Origin: a virus | Strand: one strand, 5' to 3' | Length of the DNA: 46,469 nucleotides | IMG/VR virus record: IMGVR_UViG_3300044971_000868 | Location: 1 to 46,469 of that record | Part shown: positions 24,050-31,699 of the stretch, one piece after another | Layout: every line of letters begins with the position of its first letter | How positions within the stretch are numbered: the first letter of the stretch is position 1 | The notes under the pieces: generated by a model | Databases searched by the model: none | Told to the model about the DNA's origin: nothing | The model's input: the letters and a program-made list of their open reading frames with translations, nothing else | Position numbers and translations under genes: made by a program

Positions 24050-25861
24050 TTATACTGCAGTAAATTTTTCTACTTCGATTCTAATAGTATCGTTTGCAAA
24101 TCTAAAAGTTAACTGTGTATTGTATCGTTTAGTTCCTACAGTAGTAACATATCGAAGATAGAATCCTGCTTGGCCTGGACTATCTACTAGTTTGATAGGT
24201 GATGTTTTAGTATCAATATCAACTATATCGTTTGAATCGAAAAAATGTGCTTCACCAGTTATACCTTTGTCTCTACCAATTACTTTCCAAAATGATGGAT
24301 TGATACCAGCCTCTGCTATAGCAAATGCTGTTAGTGCTACGAACGGGTTAGTAGTATCAGATATTTTCTTATATGCAGGAGAAAGTGATTCTATATCAGT
24401 TTTCCATTTATATATTATCTTAGATGCTAATTCATAAGTTGATCGTTTCATTGACAGAACCTTAACAGAATCATCACCAGCGGCTTTTTGAATCTCGGAT
24501 GCAAATGTTGCAGATTTAACTGCATCAACATCTACATTCAAATCTTTAAGATTCTTTATAAATACATTTCTAGAATTAACAAATGATATAGTTGTATTTT
24601 TAACTTCCTTTTCATTATTAAATCTATCCCGTAATTTTGCTACTGCGGTATTTAATGCATCGAATATCACTTTATTCTTAGCGTAAAAATCTTTTTCCGA
24701 TTTTGGCTTACTAATGCCAACAATATCAGAACTCTTATATTGATTCATACCAGCAGCTTTCAATATAGTGTTTACTGACTTATGAATCTTACCTTCTTTT
24801 GATATAGCATTAATATAACTTTGTTTACGTTTTGCTTTTAGATTGCCTTCTAAATAATCAGTATATCTAGAAATAGATGCTGATACTCGTACAGTGTCTG
24901 AATCTTTTGTTCCTAGTAATTGCTCTTTTGGTATATTCGATTTATAATCTTTAACGAATACTGTATCAGCGAACGTTGATGCTTTACCAGCTTGTGCTTT
25001 TTGTTCCTTTAAAGAAACTGCAATAATTTTTGAATTTTTCTGGAAGTTTGAATTCAGATTATTCTTAGGATCTATGTTTAATGATTTTGCTTGTAGTGCC
25101 TTTTTATCGCTATTAGGTGTACTAACAATGTATATATCACCAGGACACCAATTATCTGGAAACATTTTTATATCATAATCTTGTTTAATTAATGATACTG
25201 CTAATTCTCTGATATCATCAAACGTCTTATTTCTGATAACTTGTCCTCGTTTTGTAATTGTAGAATGTATTGTATTTGCAGCAGATATTGCATTATTAAG
25301 AGTATCTAGCTCATTACCTGTATACCATACCCATTTTACATATGAATCTAGATTAGTTACTGCAGAATTTCCTGCTCCATAGTTTGCTTTATTAGATTTG
25401 AATACATTAGATATTCCGGATAGAGCATCACTTAATTCTGGTTCGTTTGTTATATCAACACCTTTTCCGATTTTACTTCTTTTTAATTCTTGTAAGTGTA
25501 GAATATGTGAACGTAATGCAGTATCTTTGAAACAATCAAAGAATAAACATACTAGACCTTCCTTTAATGAAGTTTCATTAGTCGTTACTGTAGGTCGATT
25601 TAGATCTGCCTCAGAAATTTTGATTTTATCAAATGGTAAATTAATTCCCATTTCATCTAATACCTCTTGAAGCTTATACATATCTGAAGGATTATTAAAA
25701 TCAGGATATCCCTTCTCACATCTCCAAGTCCATTCATTTAATATGGCTTCAATATCAGGAATCGATTTGGGTATTTCGGTGGTATTTTTAGTCACTAAAC
25801 TAGCCTCTTGTGAGTCTATATTATTAGTCTCAGTAAGTAAAGTATCTAATTTTATACCCAT
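24050..25861 (-). CDS. Large unknown protein, possibly packaged (N-terminal LLTE site)
   Basis: The 603-aa protein is not assigned to a family. It opens MGIKLDTLLTETNNI, which resembles the T4-type capsid-targeting and prohead-protease site (L/I-x-E). NWCPGDIYIVSTPNSDKKAL near residue 240 and IIAVSLKEQKAQAGKAS near residue 285 form a D ... SLK pattern that is reminiscent of nuclease-like or structural phage proteins, but this is weak. The C-terminus is beta-rich (AGFYLRYVTTVGTKRYNTQL). It starts 1 nt within the end of the Dps-like gene. A virion-associated protein is the best guess from the N-terminus. Confidence 0.7.
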   Translation of the reverse strand: MGIKLDTLLTETNNIDSQEASLVTKNTTEIPKSIPDIEAILNEWTWRCEKGYPDFNNPSDMYKLQEVLDEMGINLPFDKIKISEADLNRPTVTTNETSLKEGLVCLFFDCFKDTALRSHILHLQELKRSKIGKGVDITNEPELSDALSGISNVFKSNKANYGAGNSAVTNLDSYVKWVWYTGNELDTLNNAISAANTIHSTITKRGQVIRNKTFDDIRELAVSLIKQDYDIKMFPDNWCPGDIYIVSTPNSDKKALQAKSLNIDPKNNLNSNFQKNSKIIAVSLKEQKAQAGKASTFADTVFVKDYKSNIPKEQLLGTKDSDTVRVSASISRYTDYLEGNLKAKRKQSYINAISKEGKIHKSVNTILKAAGMNQYKSSDIVGISKPKSEKDFYAKNKVIFDALNTAVAKLRDRFNNEKEVKNTTISFVNSRNVFIKNLKDLNVDVDAVKSATFASEIQKAAGDDSVKVLSMKRSTYELASKIIYKWKTDIESLSPAYKKISDTTNPFVALTAFAIAEAGINPSFWKVIGRDKGITGEAHFFDSNDIVDIDTKTSPIKLVDSPGQAGFYLRYVTTVGTKRYNTQLTFRFANDTIRIEVEKFTAV

Positions 25862-26232
25862 TATGCTAAATTTTCTAACTTATATTTAGTAGAATATAAT
25901 AACCCTACTATATTATCTATTTCATTCTGAAAAAATGAATCTTGTAATGATTTATCTTTTCTCAATTTATCTACTATAGAAATTATTTTATCAAAATACT
26001 TAACTATATTTTCTAGAGTCGCACCATTATCTATATCATCAACATTATCAAAAAATATCAATCCATTTTTACCTTGATATGCTTCTACTAAGCCATCCAA
26101 TATTGGTATAATACCCTCATAATATTCTTGTAATGCGAGATGTACTGCAAATGAGCCTGGACCTTTCACTCGTAAATGAAATACGTGAGCTTGTGTTCTA
26201 GAATGTAATAATACTGATGCTAGTTCTTTCAT
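25861..26232 (-). CDS. Dps/ferritin-like protein with intact ferroxidase ligands
   Basis: The 123-aa protein has HSRTQAHVFHLRVKGPGSFA followed by HLALQEYYEGI and LDGLVEAYQG. His19, His31, Asp46 and Glu50 have exactly the spacing (12, 15, 4) of the ferroxidase ligands His31, His43, Asp58 and Glu62 of Dps. The rest is consistent with further helices (VKYFDKIISIVDKLRKD, EIDNIVGLLYSTKYKLEN). It is shorter than bacterial Dps (about 160 aa). Possible roles are binding and protecting DNA, oxidising iron or resisting oxidative stress. A strong promoter motif is only 6 nt upstream, and dUTPase precedes it. Confidence 0.75.
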   Translation of the reverse strand: MKELASVLLHSRTQAHVFHLRVKGPGSFAVHLALQEYYEGIIPILDGLVEAYQGKNGLIFFDNVDDIDNGATLENIVKYFDKIISIVDKLRKDKSLQDSFFQNEIDNIVGLLYSTKYKLENLA

Positions 26233-26238
26233 GAAGTA

Positions 26239-26254
26239 TTTTATATAAATATAG
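26239..26254 (-). promoter_or_regulatory. Putative phage promoter motif upstream of the Dps-like gene
   Basis: The coding strand reads CTATATTTATATAAAA, 6 nt before the ATG at 26232. It is one of the best copies of the recurring motif. If it is a -10 element, the transcript would be nearly leaderless. Confidence 0.55.
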
Positions 26255-26267
26255 TGTCAAATAGAAA

Positions 26268-26693
26268 TTATTTACCGCTACTGCCGAATCCACCATCTCC
26301 TCTTTCAGTACTAGATAACTCTGATACCTCTTCTAATTCTATTTGTGGATATGGTAATATTATTAATTGGCCTATTCTATCTCCTACATCATACTTTTTA
26401 GAGGGCACACCCCCTATCTTATTAAATGTAAATTGAATTTCTCCTCTATAACCACTATCAACAACACCAACACAGTTAGTTAGCGCTAATTCATAATTCC
26501 GAATTGAACTTCTTGGAAATATCAATCCAACATAACCTAAAGGAATTTCAACTGCTAGTCCTGTACCGTATGTGATTTGAAATCCTTCCTCTTTAATAAT
26601 TTCTGTTGCAGTTAAATCTAAACCAGCATCTCCTGGCTTTGAATATTTTGGCACAATTGCCGCTTCGTGTAATTTTTTAATACGAACTTTCAT
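26268..26693 (-). CDS. dut: dUTP pyrophosphatase
   Basis: The 141-aa protein carries all five dUTPase motifs: KPGDAGLDLTA (I), PRSSI (II), NCVGVVDSGYRGEIQFTF (III, with the catalytic Asp), VGDRIGQLIILP (IV), and the C-terminal RGDGGFGSSGK (V) that closes over the active site. It hydrolyses dUTP to dUMP, keeps uracil out of phage DNA and supplies thymidylate synthesis. The trimeric single-domain length is normal. Its start overlaps the Smr-domain gene by 17 nt. Confidence 0.96.
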   Translation of the reverse strand: MKVRIKKLHEAAIVPKYSKPGDAGLDLTATEIIKEEGFQITYGTGLAVEIPLGYVGLIFPRSSIRNYELALTNCVGVVDSGYRGEIQFTFNKIGGVPSKKYDVGDRIGQLIILPYPQIELEEVSELSSTERGDGGFGSSGK

Positions 26694-26904
26694 GTTTTGT
26701 AACTTTTATGTATCCTTTATTAATATTATCACCTATAATATAAGTATATTTTAGCGAATTTAAAGTTTTTGTAACGATTTTTTTCATTTTATCTGAATTA
26801 CCTGTTATAATTTTTAACGGTAATGGTTGACAATATATCCATTCAGATACTAACTCTTGTACGTCACTATGCGGAATACCATGTAAATCTAACTGCGGAC
26901 TCAT
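26677..26904 (-). CDS. Small Smr-domain protein
   Basis: The 75-aa product begins MSPQLDLHGIPHSDVQELVS with the LDLHG motif of Smr domains. PLKIITGNSDKMKKIVTKTL near residue 30 corresponds to the GxGxxxxxxL-type turn (here TGNSDKMK), and NKGYIKVTKHE ends the fold. Smr domains at the end of MutS2 or alone bind or cleave branched DNA or RNA. A stand-alone single-domain form of this size is close to the minimum. The job in the phage is unknown; it is coupled to dUTPase by a 17-nt overlap. Confidence 0.65.
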   Translation of the reverse strand: MSPQLDLHGIPHSDVQELVSEWIYCQPLPLKIITGNSDKMKKIVTKTLNSLKYTYIIGDNINKGYIKVTKHESSY

Positions 26905-26927
26905 AACTAGGGAAACTAGGGCCTTTA

Positions 26928-27728
26928 TTAATACTTATATATCTTTTTATATTCCAATACTTTAAAGGGTTTTATGATAACCTCATTCCAAAGATAGGTA
27001 CCATCTTCATCTATAGGCTCATTTCCATAACATAAATTATCTCCTTTACCTGGATAAGCTAATCTAAACATATTAGCAGCTCTGTTACCTTTATCTGTTA
27101 CAATAGATTTAACATCTGATTTGAATGCTGCAACCAAATATCCTTTAAGTTTTACTAGATAGTTACTTTCAGGTCTAAAGAATGGTTTCCATTGCTTGGT
27201 AAATGTAGATATAGAATATGGATGTTTAGATAACAACGAATCTGCTATATTTTTAAATCCTTGCTTGGTTGTCCAATGTAATGTATTTACTGTAATATCT
27301 GTTGATCCATATACATTTTCGGTAAATGTATCATTCAACAATACATATGGTTCTAGTGCGCCTCTTGAATAAAAGAATGCTATCTTTACTGAATCTATAA
27401 ATGTATCATTATTATTTGGATGATGTAAATACTTACCAAATTCTTGTTTAAGTCCCCACACTCTATGGTTAACAAAGTCCTCAATAAAATCTAACACTTC
27501 CTTTTGCGTTAAGCCATCATACTGTTGAGTTTCAACATACAATTGATACGAGAACCATCTGGTTATTAAACTAACTAATTCCGGATTATCATCTATCTTA
27601 CCTCCTCTAGTATCATATCCCGCTCTTTGTAATGATAAGAATTTATTAGCAACTTCTTGCCACTCTTTAATGGTAGCAAATGAATTTTCCGGATGATAAT
27701 ATCCTCGTACAGGGTATTGTGCTTCCAT
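26928..27728 (-). CDS. Unknown protein with weak ADP-ribosyltransferase-like pattern
   Basis: The 266-aa protein has an N-terminal helical half. A beta-rich second half reads TVNTLHWTTKQGFKNIADSL near residue 145, SISTFTKQWKPFF near residue 168, and TYLWNEVIIKPFKVLEYK near the C-terminus. The order HWTT ... STFT ... NEV, with a final strand, is reminiscent of ADP-ribosyltransferase folds (H/R, then an STx motif, then a late catalytic Glu), as in phage Alt-type toxins. This is weak pattern evidence only. It follows the 98-aa gene with a 1-nt overlap. The alternative is a structural or unknown phage protein. Confidence 0.6.
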   Translation of the reverse strand: MEAQYPVRGYYHPENSFATIKEWQEVANKFLSLQRAGYDTRGGKIDDNPELVSLITRWFSYQLYVETQQYDGLTQKEVLDFIEDFVNHRVWGLKQEFGKYLHHPNNNDTFIDSVKIAFFYSRGALEPYVLLNDTFTENVYGSTDITVNTLHWTTKQGFKNIADSLLSKHPYSISTFTKQWKPFFRPESNYLVKLKGYLVAAFKSDVKSIVTDKGNRAANMFRLAYPGKGDNLCYGNEPIDEDGTYLWNEVIIKPFKVLEYKKIYKY

Positions 27729-28024
27729 TAGCTTATATCCATTGAATCTGAGTGAGATACTTTTATGTTCTTAGGTAATTCGGTAACTACCAAATCAACA
27801 TCAGTATAATCATATACTCTAGGCAATTTATTCGTAACACCTAACTTATCAAGTAATGTATCAGCATCTTGTATAGACGCAATTTTAAACGTTTTATTTC
27901 CTTTATCAGTAATTTGCATTTTATAAAACTTACCACGATCGGTATACAAAATATCTAGTTCTTTTATATTAGAGGCTAATATATTAGGTACTGCTTCGTT
28001 TACTAGTGACTTCAGTTTTATCAT
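27728..28024 (-). CDS. Small protein with capsid-targeting-like N-terminus
   Basis: The 98-aa product begins MIKLKSLVNEAVPNILASN. LVNE-A matches the T4 prohead protease site ((L/I)-x-E followed by a small residue) at the position where T4 internal proteins carry a removable capsid-targeting peptide. The rest is a small alpha/beta protein (KELDILYTDRGKFYKMQITD) ending in Asp/Ser. It overlaps the end of the upstream DUF5522-like gene by 41 nt and has its own promoter-like motif within that gene. A packaged internal protein is an inference. Confidence 0.65.
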   Translation of the reverse strand: MIKLKSLVNEAVPNILASNIKELDILYTDRGKFYKMQITDKGNKTFKIASIQDADTLLDKLGVTNKLPRVYDYTDVDLVVTELPKNIKVSHSDSMDIS

Positions 28025-28166
28025 CTTCTTTAGATTTTATATAAATATCTTTTAATTTAGTATTTCCTTTTACATATAAAGGTTCGTATGGGCAACGTAA
28101 ACAACCGTTACCACAACACGAACCTCTACTTATTAAATAATCAGGTATAAATACTACTAACTCCAA
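27984..28166 (-). CDS. DUF5522-like cysteine-rich small protein
   Basis: The core is VFIPDYLISRGSCCGNGCLR followed by CPYEPLYVKG: the CCGNGCxxCPY motif is diagnostic of the DUF5522 family, common in Bacteroidota. Four closely spaced Cys residues suggest metal binding, but the biochemical role is not known. The start is uncertain because no ATG is in frame. The TTG at 28166 is preferred: it lies 2 nt after the stop of the lipoprotein gene and gives 60 aa. A TTG at 28211 would give 75 aa but overlap the lipoprotein. The Lys/Thr/Ser-rich C-terminus overlaps the next gene. Confidence 0.7.
   Translation of the reverse strand: MELVVFIPDYLISRGSCCGNGCLRCPYEPLYVKGNTKLKDIYIKSKEDDKTEVTSKRSST
28035..28049 (-). 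promoter_or_regulatory. Putative phage promoter motif inside the DUF5522-like gene
   Basis: The coding strand reads GATATTTATATAAAA, ending 10 nt before the ATG at 28024. It would drive the 98-aa gene and the 266-aa gene independently of upstream transcription. Confidence 0.5.
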
Positions 28167-28168
28167 AG

Positions 28169-28342
28169 TTATTGAATGATTGTAACTGAATATACAGAAT
28201 GTAATGGGCAATTTGCTGTCGTTCTAAATTTAGACATTGGATTGATTTCACATTTGCATAAACTGTTATCATGCGATATATTATATGTTGTAGCACAACC
28301 TGATATTAATGATACAAAAAATACTAAAATGATTTTTTTCAT
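28169..28342 (-). CDS. Small lipoprotein (57 aa)
   Basis: The frame from ATG 28342 encodes MKKIILVFFVSLISGCATTY at its N-terminus: Lys-Lys, a hydrophobic core and the lipobox LISGC, with Cys16 as the acylation site. The mature part has three further Cys (CKCEINP and NCPLH). It sits between the ribonucleotide reductase (16 nt) and the DUF5522-like gene (2 nt). The Cys pairs could bind a metal. Superinfection exclusion is a possible role by analogy to other phage lipoproteins, not shown. Confidence 0.68.
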   Translation of the reverse strand: MKKIILVFFVSLISGCATTYNISHDNSLCKCEINPMSKFRTTANCPLHSVYSVTIIQ

Positions 28343-28358
28343 TGATATCGAACTGTTT

Positions 28359-30221
28359 TTAAAATGACTCTACCGTACAAGCACCACCAGCACAAGCTGC
28401 TTCTCCTTTTGCATCTGTATTATCTTCATATTCAACTACAGAAGTAATATCTAATGCAGTTAAATGTGTCATCATTTCTTCGTATACTTCAGGTGTACAA
28501 GTCTCGAAAGGTGCTTGAATATACGTACCCCCATCATAGGGTAATACTGATAATCCATTGTAACAAGTTCTATTCTCAAACATCCAATCACCTACTATAT
28601 CCCATTCATCATCTTTAATAGAGATAGTAGCTGATATATTATGTGTATTCTGTCCAGATATATGACCTGGAGCTATCCAATTATTGTAAAAGAACTTTAC
28701 TCTTTCTAGTAACTCAATAGCAGATTCTGTTCTTAATATAGAACCTGCAGGAGATCTTTGCGGAACTTCTATCACAGCCGTATCGTGCGGTCTAAAGTAT
28801 TCATCTTTAATTAGTTCAGGATGATATATAGCTAAATGTGTGTATACTGGTTCATTTTTCCCTACTCTGACACGTCTTATATAATGAGTATCATGCCATG
28901 CATGAATCCCTGAACTTGTACCTAATACTAATGAACTAGTACCTGATGGTTTAATTGTTGTACATCTTGCGGCTGAATTAATTCCAACTAACTTTGCTAT
29001 TCTAGCATTCTCTTTTTTAACTTCTTCAGCTGCTTCTTTTAGATTATACTGTTGAGCTTTATCAGAACCTATACCTGTCATACCAACTCCAATCAATGCT
29101 TCCTTTTCTGTAGTTCGTTTCCATACTGGTCGTAAATAATGAAAGTCTGTGTATCCTGCTTGTAATGTTCCGATAAGTGCTGCAGCTCGAACTCGTGCAT
29201 TTAAGTCTTCTTGTGATTCAACATCGGATACATTTACTTCACAAAGATTGCAGAATTGGAATGGTCTCAATGCTATTTCGCAACAAGGATTAGTTCCCCA
29301 ATCTTTATCATTATTGAAATATATACCAGGCTCGCCAGATCCAGAATTTTTTATTTTAGTCCACAGATCCATAAAGAATTCTTTAGTAATCTTATTACGT
29401 AATAATACTGCTGAATTGTTTGATCTACCTCTTTGTGGATTAGTTTCCCACCATGTTCCAGTTTTGCAAGATATCATTTCATGATCATCAGCACTGAATA
29501 AACTAATTAATGCTGCCCTTCTAATACCACCTGCTAATACTGCATCTGCTACATGACACACAATATCATGAACTTCGATTGCTGATAATTTATCACCATT
29601 ATTTTTAACATCTAGAATTCCTTGTATCTTTACGAGACATTCTTTAAGTGGCTGTGGTCCGGGAGCTTTACCGCCTGATGTTATCAATCTTGCTCCTTTA
29701 GGTCTAATGTCTCTAAAATCAAAATTTACTGTTGGTCCTCCTGAAAAATATGATTTAACTAGTACGTTAATTGCATCAGCCCATCCTTCAATACTATCAC
29801 CTATTAAGAATCTTCTATTCTTTGTAGTATTAGGTTTATGTATCTCAGGTAGACTATCTACATGATGTTTTTGTACTGAGTATCCTACTCCAGTACCGCC
29901 TAATAATAGAAACATAACTTCACCAAAAGCTCGTATATCATCTATTGGTAAGTATGCGCAGTTGTAAATTCTATTAGGAGATATTTCAATTGGTTTACCA
30001 CCAAATTGTAATGACCTCATTGAGGGCAATACTTTTTTATCGTATACTAATTTATATGCAGTTTCAATATCATCAGCGATATGCGGATATTTTTTTAGAT
30101 GCATTTCCTTATTTCTAGTAACCAATTCTTCCCATGTTTCTCTTCTATTTAGCTCGGGAATAAACTTAGCATACTTCATATACACAGTTAGTTCGCTAAG
30201 GATACTATTTGATATCTCCAT
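28359..30221 (-). CDS. nrdJ: Adenosylcobalamin-dependent (class II) ribonucleotide reductase
   Basis: The 620-aa protein is of the monomeric RTPR type: VLPSMRSLQFGGKPIEISPN and NRIYNCAYLPIDD near residue 75 (the first active-site Cys), GGTGVGYSVQKHH near residue 108, and NPCCEIALRPFQFCNLCEVN near residue 315, with the radical Cys and the adjacent Glu. TTIKPSGTSSLVLGTSSGI is the loop near residue 418. The C-terminal ACAGGACTVESF carries the redox-active Cys pair. It reduces ribonucleotides using B12 and does not need oxygen. The host must supply or take up cobalamin. The start has no Shine-Dalgarno. Confidence 0.93.
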   Translation of the reverse strand: MEISNSILSELTVYMKYAKFIPELNRRETWEELVTRNKEMHLKKYPHIADDIETAYKLVYDKKVLPSMRSLQFGGKPIEISPNRIYNCAYLPIDDIRAFGEVMFLLLGGTGVGYSVQKHHVDSLPEIHKPNTTKNRRFLIGDSIEGWADAINVLVKSYFSGGPTVNFDFRDIRPKGARLITSGGKAPGPQPLKECLVKIQGILDVKNNGDKLSAIEVHDIVCHVADAVLAGGIRRAALISLFSADDHEMISCKTGTWWETNPQRGRSNNSAVLLRNKITKEFFMDLWTKIKNSGSGEPGIYFNNDKDWGTNPCCEIALRPFQFCNLCEVNVSDVESQEDLNARVRAAALIGTLQAGYTDFHYLRPVWKRTTEKEALIGVGMTGIGSDKAQQYNLKEAAEEVKKENARIAKLVGINSAARCTTIKPSGTSSLVLGTSSGIHAWHDTHYIRRVRVGKNEPVYTHLAIYHPELIKDEYFRPHDTAVIEVPQRSPAGSILRTESAIELLERVKFFYNNWIAPGHISGQNTHNISATISIKDDEWDIVGDWMFENRTCYNGLSVLPYDGGTYIQAPFETCTPEVYEEMMTHLTALDITSVVEYEDNTDAKGEAACAGGACTVESF

Positions 30222-30280
30222 TTTTTAAATTGTTTTATTGTTTGTGATTTGTAAACTTCATTGGGTAATAATAAATACCA

Positions 30281-31645
30281 TCAACCCAGTGCGGAACCGT
30301 TTATTTCTTTAAATTTATTTGCTAAAGTTTTTCTTAATACTTCTTGACCGTTATCCATAGTCTGTTTGGTCTCTTTACCCTGTACAGATGACTCATCAAA
30401 TATTTGTATTTGCCCATTTGACATATTCAATTTACTTGGTAATGTTAATCCATCTTGTCCGAACCTATTTTTTATCACAAACCATCTACCAGTACCTGAT
30501 ATTTTATCGGATACTTTTCTAGATAATGATATAATAAAGTCACCAATCATAATTTTTGAATATGCACCAGCTATCTGTTCTCCTTGGATAATTTCAGATT
30601 CAGCGCCTGATTTATTTGATTGTGATGCTGTGACAACCGGTATTTGATATTCACCAGCTAATCCACGTAAATCTTCATAGATATTTTCTAGTTCTTGATG
30701 TCTAGCATCGCCTGCTCGACCTAATACTCTTAATAAGTCAGCATAATCTACTATAACTAAATCTGGTTTTACTCCTGATATTATTAGCTTATTTAAGTGT
30801 GCTCTTAATGTATTTCCTGATGCTGTCTTTGTTGGATAATACTGTACTGTTAGCGACCCGGTAATCTTTTCGATTTCATGTTTAATATCATCAATATGGT
30901 ATTTTAAGTTTTGACTTGCTATACCAGTAATAACCGCATCATATCTTTGTGATGTATAAGCTTCACTCAACTCTAACGTATAATGTACTACATTTAATCC
31001 TTTCCTATATGCTTGGGCACCAATATTAACTAATGACCAAGACTTACCACCACCGGGGCCTGATACAAATATGAACAATTCTCCTTTACCCATACCACCT
31101 CCTGCCAATTCATTTAATACCGGCCAAGGAGTCGGGACAGTATTTCTAGTTGATTCAGTATATCTAGATTCTACAGTACTTGCATAATCATATCCTGTCG
31201 ATACTGCCTCTCCAGCTTTCATAGCATTGTCAATCTTGCTCTTTATTATATCGAACTCACCTTTTTTAAGAGCTTCAACCGATTCTAATATAGCTTTTTT
31301 AATACATTGATTTTTACAAAATTTTAAAGTCTCATCCTTAATATAATGTAAATCATCCGACTCAACATATTTCATTACTTCACGCAAAGAGTCAACAATA
31401 GACATTTTAAATACATCTCTAGTAACTGATAAGGCTTTTGTTTTAAATACATCTAATGTTGGTGCTACTTTATATTCAGCATAATACTCTAGAATAATAT
31501 TTACTATCCAATTATTAGCTTCAGATTCAAAAAATTCCGGTAGTATAATATCAGATATCTGTTGTAAATATATTTTATCTGATAGTAACGCCGCAATAAT
31601 TTTTATCTGGAAACTATGTCCGTAAGCCGAAAGTTTGTCATTCAT
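30281..31645 (-). CDS. Replicative DNA helicase (DnaB family, T4 gp41-like)
   Basis: The 454-aa protein has a helical N-terminal domain and a RecA-type C-terminal domain. Walker A is FVSGPGGGKSWSLVNIG near residue 199, NVVHYTLELSE is the H1a-like glutamate strand, DLVIVDYADLLRV near residue 290 is Walker B, and PVVTASQSNKS is the H3 motif with the conserved Gln-Ser. KNRFGQDGLTLP near residue 395 is the arginine-finger region. It unwinds DNA at the fork. The T4 primase gp61 is not found in the window. It is transcribed after a strong terminator, so it may have its own start. Confidence 0.92.
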   Translation of the reverse strand: MNDKLSAYGHSFQIKIIAALLSDKIYLQQISDIILPEFFESEANNWIVNIILEYYAEYKVAPTLDVFKTKALSVTRDVFKMSIVDSLREVMKYVESDDLHYIKDETLKFCKNQCIKKAILESVEALKKGEFDIIKSKIDNAMKAGEAVSTGYDYASTVESRYTESTRNTVPTPWPVLNELAGGGMGKGELFIFVSGPGGGKSWSLVNIGAQAYRKGLNVVHYTLELSEAYTSQRYDAVITGIASQNLKYHIDDIKHEIEKITGSLTVQYYPTKTASGNTLRAHLNKLIISGVKPDLVIVDYADLLRVLGRAGDARHQELENIYEDLRGLAGEYQIPVVTASQSNKSGAESEIIQGEQIAGAYSKIMIGDFIISLSRKVSDKISGTGRWFVIKNRFGQDGLTLPSKLNMSNGQIQIFDESSVQGKETKQTMDNGQEVLRKTLANKFKEINGSALG

Positions 31646-31660
31646 AATTCTAAATATATG

Positions 31661-31693
31661 TAAAAAAATGCGTGACTAAAAATAATCACGCAT
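31661..31693 (-). terminator. Strong rho-independent terminator between RNase H and helicase
   Basis: The coding strand reads ATGCGTGA, a 10-nt loop, TCACGCAT, then seven T. The 8-bp perfect stem spans 31693-31668, and the T tract follows at 31668-31662. It ends transcription after the RNase H gene and lies within the 54-nt gap before the helicase start. Confidence 0.85.
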
Positions 31694-31699
31694 CTTAAT

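Noticed and set aside
26239-26254. TATAAATA on the plus strand as a T4-type late promoter for plus-strand genes
   Set aside because: The octamer is present on the plus strand here and at several other places, but no plus-strand gene follows; the same site is better explained as part of the minus-strand motif ATATTTATATAAA.
28176-28367. Plus-strand open frame of 63 codons
   Set aside because: It is a mirror of the minus-strand lipoprotein gene (28169-28342), which has a clear signal peptide and lipobox and fits the operon; no plus-strand gene is supported anywhere in the window.
30222-30280. Two tiny minus-strand frames between the helicase and ribonucleotide reductase genes
   Set aside because: They are only 7 and 8 codons long, with no supporting context.
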